Shown: positions 9,203 through 20,785 of the stretch, in pieces
How positions within the stretch are numbered: the first letter of the stretch is position 1
Layout of the letters: every line of letters begins with the position of its first letter
Source of the DNA: Haloplasmatales bacterium 4B
GTDB lineage: Bacteria > Bacillota_I > Bacilli_A > Haloplasmatales > Haloplasmataceae
Assembly: GCA_003586005.1 (NCBI GenBank)
Contig: NSKI01000005.1
Coordinates: forward strand, 50,892 to 114,891
Reading direction: 5' to 3'
DNA length: 64,000 bases
Made by a program: the position numbers and the translations under genes
Notes under the pieces: model-generated
What the model was told of the DNA's origin: nothing
Database searches by the model: none
What the model saw: the letters and a program-made list of their open reading frames with translations, nothing else

Positions 9203-10507
9203 TTATATTATTTCACCAATTACAAGGGGATATACAGTTTCTTTAAGCTTTACTTTTACTTCTTTACCTAAATATTCTTCATTTCCCACCGCTTTTACCT
9301 TAAGATAATTTGCTGTATGTCCAATTATATACTTTTGATTTTCATGATCTTTTTCCTCAAAAATAACATCAACAATCTGACCTATAAAATTATTCGCATA
9401 ATTTATAGCCAGTTCAGTCGATAATGATAATAACTCGTTAACCCTTATAGACTTAGCTACGACAGGTATTTGCGATGGCATTCTTGCTGCTTTGGTTCCT
9501 GTACGTTTTGAATAAGGGAAAACATGTAATTCACTAAAACCAACTTTTTTAATAAATTCGTAAGTCTCTTCAAATTCAGCATCTGTTTCCCCAGGAAATC
9601 CGACAATTACATCTGTTGTAAAGGCCATATCCTTAAAAAGACTTCTTATTTCAAGGATTTTATTTAAATACTCATTAGTAGTATACTTACGATTCATCCT
9701 TTCTAGAACAGTATCTGAACCAGATTGTAATGGAACATGCAAGTGATTTACTAATATCTTCGAGTTTTTCATCACATTTATCATCTTCTCATCGATTTGT
9801 GAAATTTCAATTGAAGATATTCTTAGACGTTTAATTCCTTTAACATTTTCTTCAATATCAACTATCAAATCAGACAAATCATAATTCTCAAAATCAACAC
9901 CATACCCCCCTGTATGTATGCCTGTTAAAATAATCTCTAAGTGACCATGATTTACTAAATTTTGGATTTCTGAAATTACTAAATCTTTATTTTTTGACCT
10001 CATCTTCCCTCGAGCAAATGGGATAATACAAAAAGTACAAAAATTTTGGCATCCTTCTTGAATTTTAATATTTGCACGTGTTCTTGATTCATAATCAATA
10101 ACAGCCAAATTTTCAAATAATGTATCTCGAAATAAATCTTTTACATAAGTAATAGGTTGTCTTTTTTCTATAAATTCATTGACTAAATCCACAATTTTTT
10201 CTCGACCGTTAGTTCCGATGATAATATCTACTCCCTCTATTTGAGATAGTTCATTAGGTTTAGTCTGTGCGTAACATCCAGTAACGCAAATTATCGCCTC
10301 GGGGTTTTTTCTTATAGCCCTCCTAATAACCTGTCGGCTTTTTTTATCAGCGTTATTAGTCACAGTACATGTATTTATTACATAAACATCTGCTACTTCA
10401 TCAAAATCAATTCTATTATAACCAGCCTTTTTAAATAATTCATTAATTGCTTCAGTTTCATAATTGTTAACTTTGCATCCAAGTGTATAATAAGCGATTG
10501 TAGGCAC
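9203..10507 (-). CDS. mtaB: tRNA t6A37 methylthiotransferase
   Basis: MtaB is a radical-SAM enzyme that converts t6A to ms2t6A at position 37 of ANN-decoding tRNAs. The UPF0004 domain has TLGCKVN and NTCTVTNNADKKSRQ with cysteines for the second Fe-S cluster. The radical-SAM motif is CQNFCTFC, followed by IPFARGKMRSK. A C-terminal TRAM-like domain ends the protein. I prefer GTG 10505-10507 (MPTIAYYTLGCK), nine bases after AAAGG, which matches the short N terminus of B. subtilis YqeV; an ATG at 10514-10516 overlapping the rsmE stop is the alternative. Confidence 0.95.
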   Translation of the reverse strand: MPTIAYYTLGCKVNNYETEAINELFKKAGYNRIDFDEVADVYVINTCTVTNNADKKSRQVIRRAIRKNPEAIICVTGCYAQTKPNELSQIEGVDIIIGTNGREKIVDLVNEFIEKRQPITYVKDLFRDTLFENLAVIDYESRTRANIKIQEGCQNFCTFCIIPFARGKMRSKNKDLVISEIQNLVNHGHLEIILTGIHTGGYGVDFENYDLSDLIVDIEENVKGIKRLRISSIEISQIDEKMINVMKNSKILVNHLHVPLQSGSDTVLERMNRKYTTNEYLNKILEIRSLFKDMAFTTDVIVGFPGETDAEFEETYEFIKKVGFSELHVFPYSKRTGTKAARMPSQIPVVAKSIRVNELLSLSTELAINYANNFIGQIVDVIFEEKDHENQKYIIGHTANYLKVKAVGNEEYLGKEVKVKLKETVYPLVIGEII

Positions 10508-10512
10508 TTTAA

Positions 10513-11256
10513 TCATCCTTTCAATTCTAGTTCATAAGTTATTGCTGACATAATAAAAAGTGGGGCTGTCTCTGTTCTTAAGATTCTATTTCCCAATGAA
10601 ATTACTTTAAAATCGTTCTCTGTTAATAATAAAAGTTCTTTTTCTGATATTCCACCTTCAGGACCTATAAAAATAACCATCTTTTCATTTTCTTTTATAG
10701 TTTTTATAAATCTTTTAAAATTTGTTTCATCACTATCTGAACTTGCTTCATAAGCAACTAATTTATAATCGTAAGATTCGCTATATTTAATAAATTCCTT
10801 CAATGACATAAATGCAATTATTTTAGGAATTTTAAATCTATGGCTTTGTTCAGCTGCTTCTTTTGCGATTTTTTTATATCTATCAAGCTTTTTTCTTTCT
10901 ATTTTAGTGTCTATTTTTATCAATGAACGTTCACTAAGTACAGGAATAATTTCTGTTACACCTAATTCAGTTGTTTTTTGAATTACCATTTCAAATTTAT
11001 CAAATTTTGGCATCCCTTGAGCAATCGTTACATTCACCTTTAATTCTTTATTTTCTTTAATTTCTTCTAGTAATTCAACAATAATGTGGTCAGCATTAAT
11101 TTCTTTTATAACAGCAAAAAAAGCAGACTTTCCGTTTGCCACATAAATTTTATCGCCAAAATTCATTCTCATCACATTTTTGATATGATGAAAATCATCA
11201 CCAGAAATTTTTATTAATCGATCTTGTAATGTATTCTCAACAAAATAACGTTGCAT
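10513..11256 (-). CDS. rsmE: 16S rRNA (uracil1498-N3)-methyltransferase
   Basis: RsmE methylates U1498 of 16S rRNA using S-adenosylmethionine with a SPOUT knot fold. The PUA-like N terminus begins MQRYFVEN. The SPOUT signature is IFIGPEGGISEKE followed by SLGNRILRTETAPL. Length 247 is normal. It ends in TGA, showing that UGA is a stop in this genome. Its ATG overlaps the TAA of the upstream prmA relic (TAATG), the usual prmA-rsmE junction. Confidence 0.97.
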   Translation of the reverse strand: MQRYFVENTLQDRLIKISGDDFHHIKNVMRMNFGDKIYVANGKSAFFAVIKEINADHIIVELLEEIKENKELKVNVTIAQGMPKFDKFEMVIQKTTELGVTEIIPVLSERSLIKIDTKIERKKLDRYKKIAKEAAEQSHRFKIPKIIAFMSLKEFIKYSESYDYKLVAYEASSDSDETNFKRFIKTIKENEKMVIFIGPEGGISEKELLLLTENDFKVISLGNRILRTETAPLFIMSAITYELELKG

Positions 11257-11530
11257 TATACCACCTCTATTTGAGTAAATATTGATTCCCAGTTATCAAT
11301 TAAAATGATAAAGTGATTTGTTTTAAGTTCTTGAATCATTTTCACTAACTCAGTTTTTAAGTCCTGGTATTTGGATTCAAACAATATCAACTAAAACGAT
11401 CATCCTATCTACTTTATGATATTTTTCTAAAGCTCCAGTATGGCAAATTTAGTACTCTGATGACTTCCCGTCCTAAAACCTAATCTTGGTTCAATTTCAA
11501 CATTAAGTGTATATATCACCTATATTATTT
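11256..11530 (-). pseudogene. prmA: decayed prmA (ribosomal protein L11 methyltransferase) relic
   Basis: Between dnaJ and rsmE, where Bacilli carry prmA, no intact frame exists. The minus strand still encodes VEIEPRLGFRTGSHQSTKFA, resembling the PrmA SAM-binding entry (DPG.AFGTG.H.TT). After a frame change it reads ALEKYHKVDRMIVLVDIV, then a stop. A C-terminal piece (LKTNHFIILIDNWESIF) runs to a TAA overlapping the rsmE ATG. The central methyltransferase core is missing, so several hundred bases were deleted and at least two frame disruptions occurred. Identity rests on position plus two motif fragments. Confidence 0.75.
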
Positions 11531-11566
11531 ATAGATTTTTCCATATATCTCATTTTAACACCATTT

Positions 11567-11575
11567 ATTATATCA
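11567..11575 (-). promoter_or_regulatory. extended -10 promoter for rsmE-mtaB
   Basis: TGATATAAT is an extended -10 element on the minus strand upstream of the prmA relic. No good -35 is seen at 17 bp. It would transcribe the relic, rsmE, mtaB and rpsU, which are otherwise cut off from the heat-shock operon by the dnaJ terminator. Confidence 0.45.
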
Positions 11576-11662
11576 CAAATTATTGAAACAATAAATTTTA
11601 TATAAACAGACCTTCAACAGTTTAATTATAATGATTTTATTCAAAATGTAAAGTGTAATTAT

Positions 11663-11696
11663 AAAGGTATCAATCCATTATGAATTGATACCTTTT
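11663..11696 (-). terminator. intrinsic terminator after dnaJ
   Basis: GGTATCAAT/ATTGATACC arms form a stable hairpin, with T residues following on the minus strand. It starts just past the dnaJ stop and ends the heat-shock operon. Confidence 0.85.
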
Positions 11697-11699
11697 AGC

Positions 11700-12833
11700 T
11701 TATTTTGTAAAGCGTTTGAAAACATTTTTAATTTTTTCGAATATTGTATCATCATTTGTCGATTCAATAGTCGATAACTCTTCAAATAATGCTTTTTGTT
11801 TAGAATTCAAATTCTTAGGTGTAATAATTTTAACTATTACATATTGATCACCTAAATAGTTATTACGCAGACTTTTAACACCTTTATTTTTAAGTTTAAA
11901 TTTTGTTTGAGATTGGGTTCCAGACGGAATATTTAATTTTACTTTACCATGAATAGTTGGAATTTCTATTTCTGCACCAAGTGCTGCTTGTGAAAACGTA
12001 ATAGGCAACTCACAATAAATATTATTTCCTTCACGAACAAAGAAATCATCCGGAGTAACGTTGAAATAAATATATAAATCACCAACAGGACCTCCGTTTA
12101 CACCAGCATTACCTTTACCAGAAAGGCGAATTTGTTGCCCATCATCTATTCCCTCAGGTATTTTAACCTTAATTGTTGAAGATTGACGTTTTTTACCAAT
12201 ACCTCCACATTCACTACATTTATTTTTAATTTTTTTACCTGATCCATGACAATCTGGGCACTCATGCTGGGTTTGAACACGACCTAGTATTGATTGTTGG
12301 ACGCTTGTAACAACTCCACGACCCTTACATCTTGAACAAGTAGTAACATCGTTTTTAGATTTTGCACCTGTTCCACCACAACGTGTACATTCTTCTTCGC
12401 GTTGTAATTTAATTTCTTTTTGAACCCCAAAACATGCTTCTTCGAATGTAATGGTCATTTGAATTCTGATATCTTCACCTTTACGAGGTCCACTGTTTTT
12501 TCGTGAACTTCCACCAAAACCACCAAAGAATTGTTCAAAGATATCACCAACATCACCGAAACCACCGAAATCACCAAAACCACCTTGACCAAAGCCACCT
12601 GAACCTACACCATCTACACCAGCATGGCCAAAGCGGTCATAAGCTGCTCTTTTATCCGCGTCTGATAAAACTTCGTATGCCTTTTGTACTTCTTTAAATT
12701 TCTCTTCTGAACCAGGTTCCTTATTAACATCTGGATGATATTGTTTTGCTAATTTTCGGTATGCTCGTTTTATTTCATCATCATTTGCGCTTTTTCCGAC
12801 ATTTAATATATCATAATAATCTTTTTGACTCAT
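11700..12833 (-). CDS. dnaJ: molecular chaperone DnaJ (Hsp40)
   Basis: DnaJ delivers unfolded proteins to DnaK and stimulates its ATPase. The J-domain carries the HPD motif in KQYHPDVNKE (residues 33-35). A Gly/Phe-rich linker follows (about 75-110). The zinc-finger domain has four CxxCxGxG repeats: CTRCGGTG, CSRCKGRG, CPDCHGSG and CSECGGIG. The substrate-binding beta domains end the protein. Length 377 is normal for type I DnaJ. It is last in the hrcA-grpE-dnaK-dnaJ operon, under HrcA/CIRCE control. Confidence 0.98.
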   Translation of the reverse strand: MSQKDYYDILNVGKSANDDEIKRAYRKLAKQYHPDVNKEPGSEEKFKEVQKAYEVLSDADKRAAYDRFGHAGVDGVGSGGFGQGGFGDFGGFGDVGDIFEQFFGGFGGSSRKNSGPRKGEDIRIQMTITFEEACFGVQKEIKLQREEECTRCGGTGAKSKNDVTTCSRCKGRGVVTSVQQSILGRVQTQHECPDCHGSGKKIKNKCSECGGIGKKRQSSTIKVKIPEGIDDGQQIRLSGKGNAGVNGGPVGDLYIYFNVTPDDFFVREGNNIYCELPITFSQAALGAEIEIPTIHGKVKLNIPSGTQSQTKFKLKNKGVKSLRNNYLGDQYVIVKIITPKNLNSKQKALFEELSTIESTNDDTIFEKIKNVFKRFTK

Positions 12834-12858
12834 TAGTTCACCTCCATATGCACTCTAA

Positions 12859-12888
12859 AAAGTCAAAGCCATTTTAGACTTTGACTTT
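12859..12888 (-). terminator. hairpin between dnaK and dnaJ
   Basis: A hairpin with 10-bp arms (AAAGTCAAAG/CTTTGACTTT) ends in T residues on the minus strand. It lies between the dnaK stop and the dnaJ start and probably lowers dnaJ expression relative to dnaK by partial termination or by protecting the 3' end. Confidence 0.65.
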
Positions 12889-12894
12889 AGAACT

Positions 12895-15325
<2,431 letters not shown>

Positions 15326-15335
15326 ATTGCACCTC

Positions 15336-16346
15336 CTATTTATAAAGTTTAGATATATTCTTTGCGATATATTCAAGTAAAGGAATTACTTTTGAATATT
15401 CCATCCTTGTTGGCCCAACCACAGCAATTGTTCCATGTTCTTCGTCAGATATTTTATAGGGAACAGAAATGACTGTACAATTTTGCATTGCGTCAATGTG
15501 GTTTTCATGTCCAATTCTTACTTGTAAACCATTTTCATTTGATTGCATAATTTTTAACATCTGAGTATCTTCTAATGCTATCATCAACTTTTGTAACTTA
15601 TCAATATCTTGAAATTCTGGTTGATTAAAAATATTATTTCTACCTGATAAGTAATATTTATTACTAATCAAAGTTGAAAAAGCTTTTAAAATAGAATCAA
15701 TTAACATTTCATGATATTCCATGAATTGATGGAAGTAAGGTTTTAATTCGTAATTCAATTTTTCGGGAATATCTGATACTAAGCAATTAACTAATGTCTC
15801 ATTCATTAAATTAATTACTTTTTCCACTTCGCAAATATTAATTTTTTCAGACATAACTAAATTTTTGCTCTCAACGTGTCCCTTATCCGTGACTAAAATT
15901 AATATCGCATTATTATCACTTAAAGGCACAAATTGAAATCTCTTAACTCGTGAATTATATGCGCTAGGCCCTAATACAATCGAAGTATAATTAGTGATTT
16001 CCGATAATACTCTAACTGCTTCTTTTATTGCTTCATCACGTTCTAAGTTTTTTTCAGAAAATAATTTATGTATTGGTGTGTATTCAACGGATTTTTTACT
16101 AAAATTATTTTGAATAAAATCAACATAAAATCTATATCCCTTTTCGCTAGGAACACGTCCACTTGAAGTATGAGTTTTTTCTAAAAAACCTAATTCTTCT
16201 AAATCAGCCATCTCATTTCTAATAGTCGCTGAAGAAAACGGAAGATGCTCCATTTTAGACAACGTTCTAGAACCTACCGGATCAGCAGTTTTGACGAACT
16301 CTTCAATTATTGTAACTAATATCCTAACTTGGCGTTCCGTTAACAT
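15336..16346 (-). CDS. hrcA: heat-inducible transcription repressor HrcA
   Basis: HrcA binds CIRCE operators and represses class I heat-shock genes; its folding depends on GroEL. The N-terminal winged helix reads MLTERQVRILVTIIEEF and DPVGSRTLS, then SSATIRNEMADLEELGFLEK. The GAF-like region follows, with the C-terminal GPTRMEYSKVIPLLEYI motif. Length 336 is normal. It is the first gene of the operon and lies directly behind two CIRCE elements, so it represses its own transcription. Confidence 0.98.
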   Translation of the reverse strand: MLTERQVRILVTIIEEFVKTADPVGSRTLSKMEHLPFSSATIRNEMADLEELGFLEKTHTSSGRVPSEKGYRFYVDFIQNNFSKKSVEYTPIHKLFSEKNLERDEAIKEAVRVLSEITNYTSIVLGPSAYNSRVKRFQFVPLSDNNAILILVTDKGHVESKNLVMSEKINICEVEKVINLMNETLVNCLVSDIPEKLNYELKPYFHQFMEYHEMLIDSILKAFSTLISNKYYLSGRNNIFNQPEFQDIDKLQKLMIALEDTQMLKIMQSNENGLQVRIGHENHIDAMQNCTVISVPYKISDEEHGTIAVVGPTRMEYSKVIPLLEYIAKNISKLYK

Positions 16347-16358
16347 CTCATCACCTCT

Positions 16359-16432
16359 TTAGCACTCATTTTACCTAAGTGCTAATAATATTATAAACAT
16401 TTCCAGTAGCACTGTCAATAATTGAGTGCTAA
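16359..16432 (-). promoter_or_regulatory. heat-shock promoter with two CIRCE operators
   Basis: The promoter matches SigA consensus perfectly: TTGACA at 16413-16418, 17-bp spacer, TATAAT at 16390-16395 (minus strand). One CIRCE copy, TTAGCACTC-N9-AAGTGCTAA, spans 16359-16385 with one mismatch. A second, GTAGCACTG-N9-GAGTGCTAA, spans 16406-16432 and covers the -35 box. HrcA bound at both would block initiation and early elongation. Confidence 0.95.
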
Positions 16433-16613
16433 TTTTTTAAATTATTTTGTGTTTTTTTATTGAAATTATTAGTCAAGTTTAATAATTTATTTTATATATT
16501 ATTTATTTTTAAAAAAAAATTTAATAATATCCAAAAATTATGTGACTTATTACAACAAATCTAGCAAATTATAGTTATTTAATGTTACAATAAAATAAAA
16601 ACGAGGTTTTAAT

Positions 16614-17618
16614 ATGACAAGTGGATTTGATATCGGTTATATATTTAAAAAGAAATTTATTTCAAGTGATTTTAAAACATTACTTAATCAGGTTAACAGA
16701 GAAGAATTAGGTTTTTGCTATATACTTATGAAAAAAAAAGCTTCAAAACTTAAAAAAGCTGATTTAATCAATTTTTATTTTGATAACTATCATTTATTTA
16801 TTGATGATATTTTGCTAAGTTTTCATTCAGAAATTCTTGATTTTATTTATACTCTAGTTGATAATAATGGTGAAATTGAATACATATCTAGTAAACCACA
16901 CTATGCTTTACTAATGAAAATGTTTTTAATAGCTTTCCCTGTAGTAAAAAACAACAAATATAAATTGATTATAGCAAGTGAAGTTATGGATTCACTGAAA
17001 AAATATGACCGAAAAAAACTATATAATAAAGTAAAAACAAATGATTTAGTTAAGCAATATACGCGTGGATTATTATCGTTATATGGTCAATTTGAGGTGG
17101 ATTTGGTTTTCAAATACATTAAAGAGTATGAAGGGCTTGAAATAAACATTGATGATTTTTACTTATTATTAAATAACGATGGAATGATTTATGGATTTGA
17201 ATATGAAGATGAAATTATTTATGATTTCAAAATACTAGATATAAAAGATTTTAATGAAGCTAGGGAAAAACATACTGCAATGGATTATTATCATTTAACA
17301 AAAAAAGAAATTTTAAATGAACAATTCGCAACTAATAGCGTTTCAGATCAATTTTTAAATTTTTTGTTAATTCACCTTGAAATGCCACTAGAATTAGCTC
17401 ATAAATTTTTAGAGCTTGCTACCGAAACAATAAATTTTAATATTTCATTTCAAGAATTAACTAGTACTTTTGTAACACTTGATTTATCAACTTTTGAAAA
17501 GAAACAAATGGAGAAAATACTTGAAAAATTATATTATAATACTCGTTTATGGACATTAAAGGGACATACTAGGAATGAATTAAAAATCCCCAAATTAATT
17601 AAATTTGAAAAAAAATAA
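16614..17618 (+). CDS. hypothetical protein, 334 aa
   Basis: I do not recognise this protein. It is rich in Lys, Asn, Ile and aromatic residues, has no signal peptide, membrane segment or cysteine cluster, and looks like a soluble alpha-helical protein. The N-terminal third contains helix pairs (KKADLINFYFDNYH, LLSFHSEILDFIYTL). It has its own ACGAGG ribosome site and is followed after 17 bases by punA in the same direction. It diverges from hrcA. A regulatory or adaptor role is possible but not supported by any motif. Confidence 0.75.
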   Translation: MTSGFDIGYIFKKKFISSDFKTLLNQVNREELGFCYILMKKKASKLKKADLINFYFDNYHLFIDDILLSFHSEILDFIYTLVDNNGEIEYISSKPHYALLMKMFLIAFPVVKNNKYKLIIASEVMDSLKKYDRKKLYNKVKTNDLVKQYTRGLLSLYGQFEVDLVFKYIKEYEGLEINIDDFYLLLNNDGMIYGFEYEDEIIYDFKILDIKDFNEAREKHTAMDYYHLTKKEILNEQFATNSVSDQFLNFLLIHLEMPLELAHKFLELATETINFNISFQELTSTFVTLDLSTFEKKQMEKILEKLYYNTRLWTLKGHTRNELKIPKLIKFEKK

Positions 17619-17634
17619 TATTTAAGGAGAAAAT

Positions 17635-18456
17635 ATGCATAGTTTAAAACAAATCAATGAAGCATTCGAATATATTAATAGTCGAATTAATATTCATCCA
17701 ACAATTGGGTTAATACTCGGGTCTGGATTAGGAAATTTAGCTGATGATATCCTCAATCCAACAATTATAAGATATCAAGAAATACCATACTTTGCTCAAA
17801 CCCATGCTATAGGACATGCTAATGAATTAGTTATAGGTGAATTAAACGGAAAATTTGTTATTGCGATGAAAGGTAGATTTCATTATTATGAAGGCTATAC
17901 CCTTGATGAAGTTACATTTCCTGTAAGAGTAATGAAGGCAATCGGTGTTAAACAATTGATTATTACTAATGCTTGTGGAGCCGTAAATACTAATTATAAA
18001 CCAGGTGAATTAATGATTATTAACGATCATTTAAACTTAGTTGGCAACAATCCTTTAATTGGGAAAAATGATAATTTACTAGGAACACGTTTTCCTGACT
18101 TGTCAAATGTCTATGATATTAAACTTCGTAAATTAGCACTTGATATCGCCTTAAAATTAAACATTCCAATACAGCAAGGAGTTTATGCTTGGTGGAGTGG
18201 CCCCACATATGAAACTCCAGCAGAAATTAAAATGATTAGAACTTTAGGAGCAGATGCTGTAGGAATGTCGACAGTCCCTGAAGCAATCATTGCTACACAT
18301 GCAAAAATAAAGGTTCTAGGTATATCTTGCTTAACAAATATGGCTAGTGGAATATTAGCACAACCACTATCGCATGATGAAGTTATTGAAGTTGCAAATC
18401 AAGTTAAACATCAATTTAAACACTTTATTAAAGCAATTATTGATCAAATGGATTAA
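17635..18456 (+). CDS. punA: purine-nucleoside phosphorylase (trimeric class)
   Basis: The enzyme splits inosine and guanosine by phosphate into base and (deoxy)ribose-1-phosphate for purine salvage. Signatures are LILGSGLGNLAD (phosphate loop), GRFHYYEGY, ITNACGAVN, and the base-specificity segment WSGPTYETPAEI followed by ADAVGMSTVPEAI. The 273-residue length and these motifs place it in the trimeric PNP class, not the hexameric DeoD class. It follows the unknown gene at 16614 with an AAGGAGA site and ends at a strong terminator. Confidence 0.95.
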   Translation: MHSLKQINEAFEYINSRINIHPTIGLILGSGLGNLADDILNPTIIRYQEIPYFAQTHAIGHANELVIGELNGKFVIAMKGRFHYYEGYTLDEVTFPVRVMKAIGVKQLIITNACGAVNTNYKPGELMIINDHLNLVGNNPLIGKNDNLLGTRFPDLSNVYDIKLRKLALDIALKLNIPIQQGVYAWWSGPTYETPAEIKMIRTLGADAVGMSTVPEAIIATHAKIKVLGISCLTNMASGILAQPLSHDEVIEVANQVKHQFKHFIKAIIDQMD

Positions 18457-18461
18457 AAACA

Positions 18462-18496
18462 AAAAGTAAACAATTAATTTTGTTTACTTTTTTTGT
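18462..18496 (+). terminator. intrinsic terminator after punA
   Basis: AAAAAGTAAACA and TGTTTACTTTTT pair across a short loop, with a T run on the plus strand. The A/T symmetry means it may also serve lspA, which converges from the other side. Confidence 0.8.
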
Positions 18497-18511
18497 TTTT
18501 CTATATTTTTT

Positions 18512-19006
18512 TTAATCCTTCTTGATAGTTTTAGTCACCTCATATAGTAATAGTAATATTGCTCCAATTGTAATTGATATATCAGCAATATTTAAAATTC
18601 CCGTTCTCAAATTTCCGATGCCAAAATTTAAAAAATCCGTAACATAGCCGTTATTGAAAATTCGGTCATATATATTTCCAAATCCACCTGCTACAATTGA
18701 AACTATAAGAACTAACGATAATTTATCTGTTTCTTTGTATAAACAATAATAAATCCCATAAAGACAAATAATTACTGGAATGACTATAAAAATAAATAAT
18801 TTAAAAATTTCAGAAAAGTTAGACCCTACACTCAAAAATGCCCCATTATTTCTCACAAAAGATAAGATAACTAAATTACCTAGTAAATTTATCGGATTTT
18901 TACCTTGCAAATAGTTTTCGGCTAAAATTTTTGTAATACGATCTATAAAGAAATTACTAAAGAAAACAATTGTTATTATTATAATTTTATTTTTAACCTT
19001 CATCAT
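18512..19006 (-). CDS. lspA: signal peptidase II (lipoprotein signal peptidase)
   Basis: LspA is an aspartic membrane peptidase that cuts prolipoproteins after lipidation. Four hydrophobic segments are visible. The catalytic aspartates lie in GGFGNIYDRIFNNGYVTDFLN and NIADISITIG. The motif VRNNGAFLS matches the conserved N-x-G-A-x-F/L region. Length 164 is typical. At least one lipoprotein substrate is encoded here, the amino-acid binding protein at 58206. It stands alone, converging on punA. Confidence 0.94.
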   Translation of the reverse strand: MMKVKNKIIIITIVFFSNFFIDRITKILAENYLQGKNPINLLGNLVILSFVRNNGAFLSVGSNFSEIFKLFIFIVIPVIICLYGIYYCLYKETDKLSLVLIVSIVAGGFGNIYDRIFNNGYVTDFLNFGIGNLRTGILNIADISITIGAILLLLYEVTKTIKKD

Positions 19007-19150
19007 GTATCCTTTCGTTCATTTAATGATAACATTATTTTATCATAAAACTATTTAAATTTAAAATGGAAATTTAATTTGTAATTTGTTACCACCTATA
19101 GATGATTATCATATATTAAAAGGAGTAAATGATTGAAAGGAGGTTTTTAT

Positions 19151-20065
19151 TTGTTTTCAAAAGAAGATTTTTTTAATCATTCAATAAAAACACACCTTTT
19201 TTTCTTAAGAATTTTAAAAGAACACCTTTATTTTATTAGTATTTCATCGACTAAAAAAAATGAAAATTTAACTAATGAAGCAAAACAATTGAATAATCGT
19301 TTTAATAATTTATTAAACAAAGCATTATATATTGCAGCAGGTAATTTCAATATTACTAGTGATGCTATAACTAAATATACATTAGAAGCAGAAAAAGCAA
19401 CCGCTAGGTTAAGTGGGGAAACTATTGATACTGATTTAACTTCATATGAATTATCTTTAATTAACCGTTCACCTTCGAACACTAATCACTTATCTTTAAT
19501 TCACAGTTTAGTTACTTTAAACAAAGAAGCCATTGAGTTAACAGAAGAATTAATTGCTTTTAACAAGAAAATTATAAACTTGGTAAATAGTTGCAAAATT
19601 TTTTTGAATACACATCCTTTACAATTAGAGAATATGATGAAAGAAACCATATACTATTTAAATATTTTATCACAACTAGAGAATAGAGGTAATGAAAATA
19701 ACTACAAAGGCATTATTTACACTGAGAGTTTTTGGAATATTATTATGAAAGAACACGCAGAATTTATCAGAAGTTTATTAGATCCTAGCGAAAATGATCT
19801 AATTCATTGTGTAAATCTTTATAGTAATTTATATGAAAATCTTAAAAAAGAAACTCAAATGATTAATAATATTAATTTACTAAAACAAATAACCGCTAAA
19901 AGTATGCAAATAACAAGTGAATTTAAAGATTTTTTGGAAGAAGGTATAAAAGGCATTTTAGAATGTAATATAAAGTCATTTATTCAACCACTATTAGCTG
20001 ACCACGCTTTACGCGAGGCTAATTATTACTTATATTTACTAAATAAAATTACCAACCACAGTTAA
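19151..20065 (+). CDS. DUF2935 ferritin-like protein
   Basis: This matches my recollection of the DUF2935 family, two tandem ferritin-like helical bundles found in spore-forming Bacillota. Supporting motifs are FFNHSIKTHLFFLRI, the second-repeat WNIIMKEHAEFIRSLLDP, and ADHALREANYYLYLL. The paired Glu/His residues (EHAEF, DHALRE) are candidate di-metal ligands. Function is unproven; some members have been linked to spore coats. I favour TTG 19151-19153 with AAGGAGG eight bases upstream; another in-frame TTG at 19133 lies inside the ribosome site. A 15-codon frame starts just upstream in another frame. Confidence 0.8.
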   Translation: MFSKEDFFNHSIKTHLFFLRILKEHLYFISISSTKKNENLTNEAKQLNNRFNNLLNKALYIAAGNFNITSDAITKYTLEAEKATARLSGETIDTDLTSYELSLINRSPSNTNHLSLIHSLVTLNKEAIELTEELIAFNKKIINLVNSCKIFLNTHPLQLENMMKETIYYLNILSQLENRGNENNYKGIIYTESFWNIIMKEHAEFIRSLLDPSENDLIHCVNLYSNLYENLKKETQMINNINLLKQITAKSMQITSEFKDFLEEGIKGILECNIKSFIQPLLADHALREANYYLYLLNKITNHS

Positions 20066-20075
20066 AAAACTGTGG
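20056..20075. terminator. short inverted repeat between convergent genes
   Basis: CCACAGTT-AAAA-AACTGTGG is a perfect hairpin overlapping the stop of the DUF2935 gene and abutting the dapH stop. It lacks a clear T tract in either direction, so termination activity is uncertain. Confidence 0.45.
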
Positions 20076-20076
20076 C

Positions 20077-20784
20077 TCATTTACGCAAATCAGTTAACAA
20101 TTGGGTTTTAGATTTAGTCATTTCATCAATCTCTTTTATTACTTTGGCTGGAACACCACCAACAACTGTATTACTTAAAACATCTTTTGTTACAATTGCA
20201 CCTGCTGCAACAACTGCTCCTTTACAAACCCTTACTCCTTCTAAAATAACTGCATTAGCACCAATTAAAACATTATCTTCTATAATAACGGGTGCTTTAC
20301 TAGGCGGTTCTAACACCCCTGCGATAACAGCACCAGCTCCGACATGAACATTTTTACCAACCAATCCTCTAGCTCCTATAACAGCATTCATATCAACCAT
20401 TGTATTTTCACCAATTTCAGCTCCAATATTAATTACTGCTCCCATCATTATTATCGCATTTTTTCCAATTAAAACTTTATCTCGAATTACAGCACCAGGT
20501 TCAATTCTCGCTTCGATGTTTTTTAAATCAAGTAATGGTATTGCTGAATTTCTTCTATCGTTTTCAACTACATAGTCCTCTATCAATTCTTGGTATTTTT
20601 TAATAATGTTCGCTACTTCATCATATTCACCAAATATTATACAAATCTTACCCTCTCTAAAAACATTGACATTACAAAATTCAATACCATCTAAATTGCC
20701 TTTTAAGTAAGCTTTAACTGGTGTTACTTTTTTTGACTCTTTAATAAATTTAGCTAATTGATAAGAATCATAGTTTTGTTCCAT
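20077..20784 (-). CDS. dapH: tetrahydrodipicolinate N-acetyltransferase
   Basis: DapH acetylates tetrahydrodipicolinate in the acetyl branch of the diaminopimelate/lysine pathway. An N-terminal DapH domain ([20 protein letters not shown]) precedes a left-handed beta-helix of hexapeptide repeats ([44 protein letters not shown]). The end [12 protein letters not shown] is typical. The start is ATG 20782-20784 with GGAGGA upstream. It follows dapF with only one base between stop and start, forming a DAP module that feeds peptidoglycan and possibly dipicolinate synthesis. Confidence 0.96.
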   Translation of the reverse strand: MEQNYDSYQLAKFIKESKKVTPVKAYLKGNLDGIEFCNVNVFREGKICIIFGEYDEVANIIKKYQELIEDYVVENDRRNSAIPLLDLKNIEARIEPGAVIRDKVLIGKNAIIMMGAVINIGAEIGENTMVDMNAVIGARGLVGKNVHVGAGAVIAGVLEPPSKAPVIIEDNVLIGANAVILEGVRVCKGAVVAAGAIVTKDVLSNTVVGGVPAKVIKEIDEMTKSKTQLLTDLRK

Positions 20785-20785
20785 A

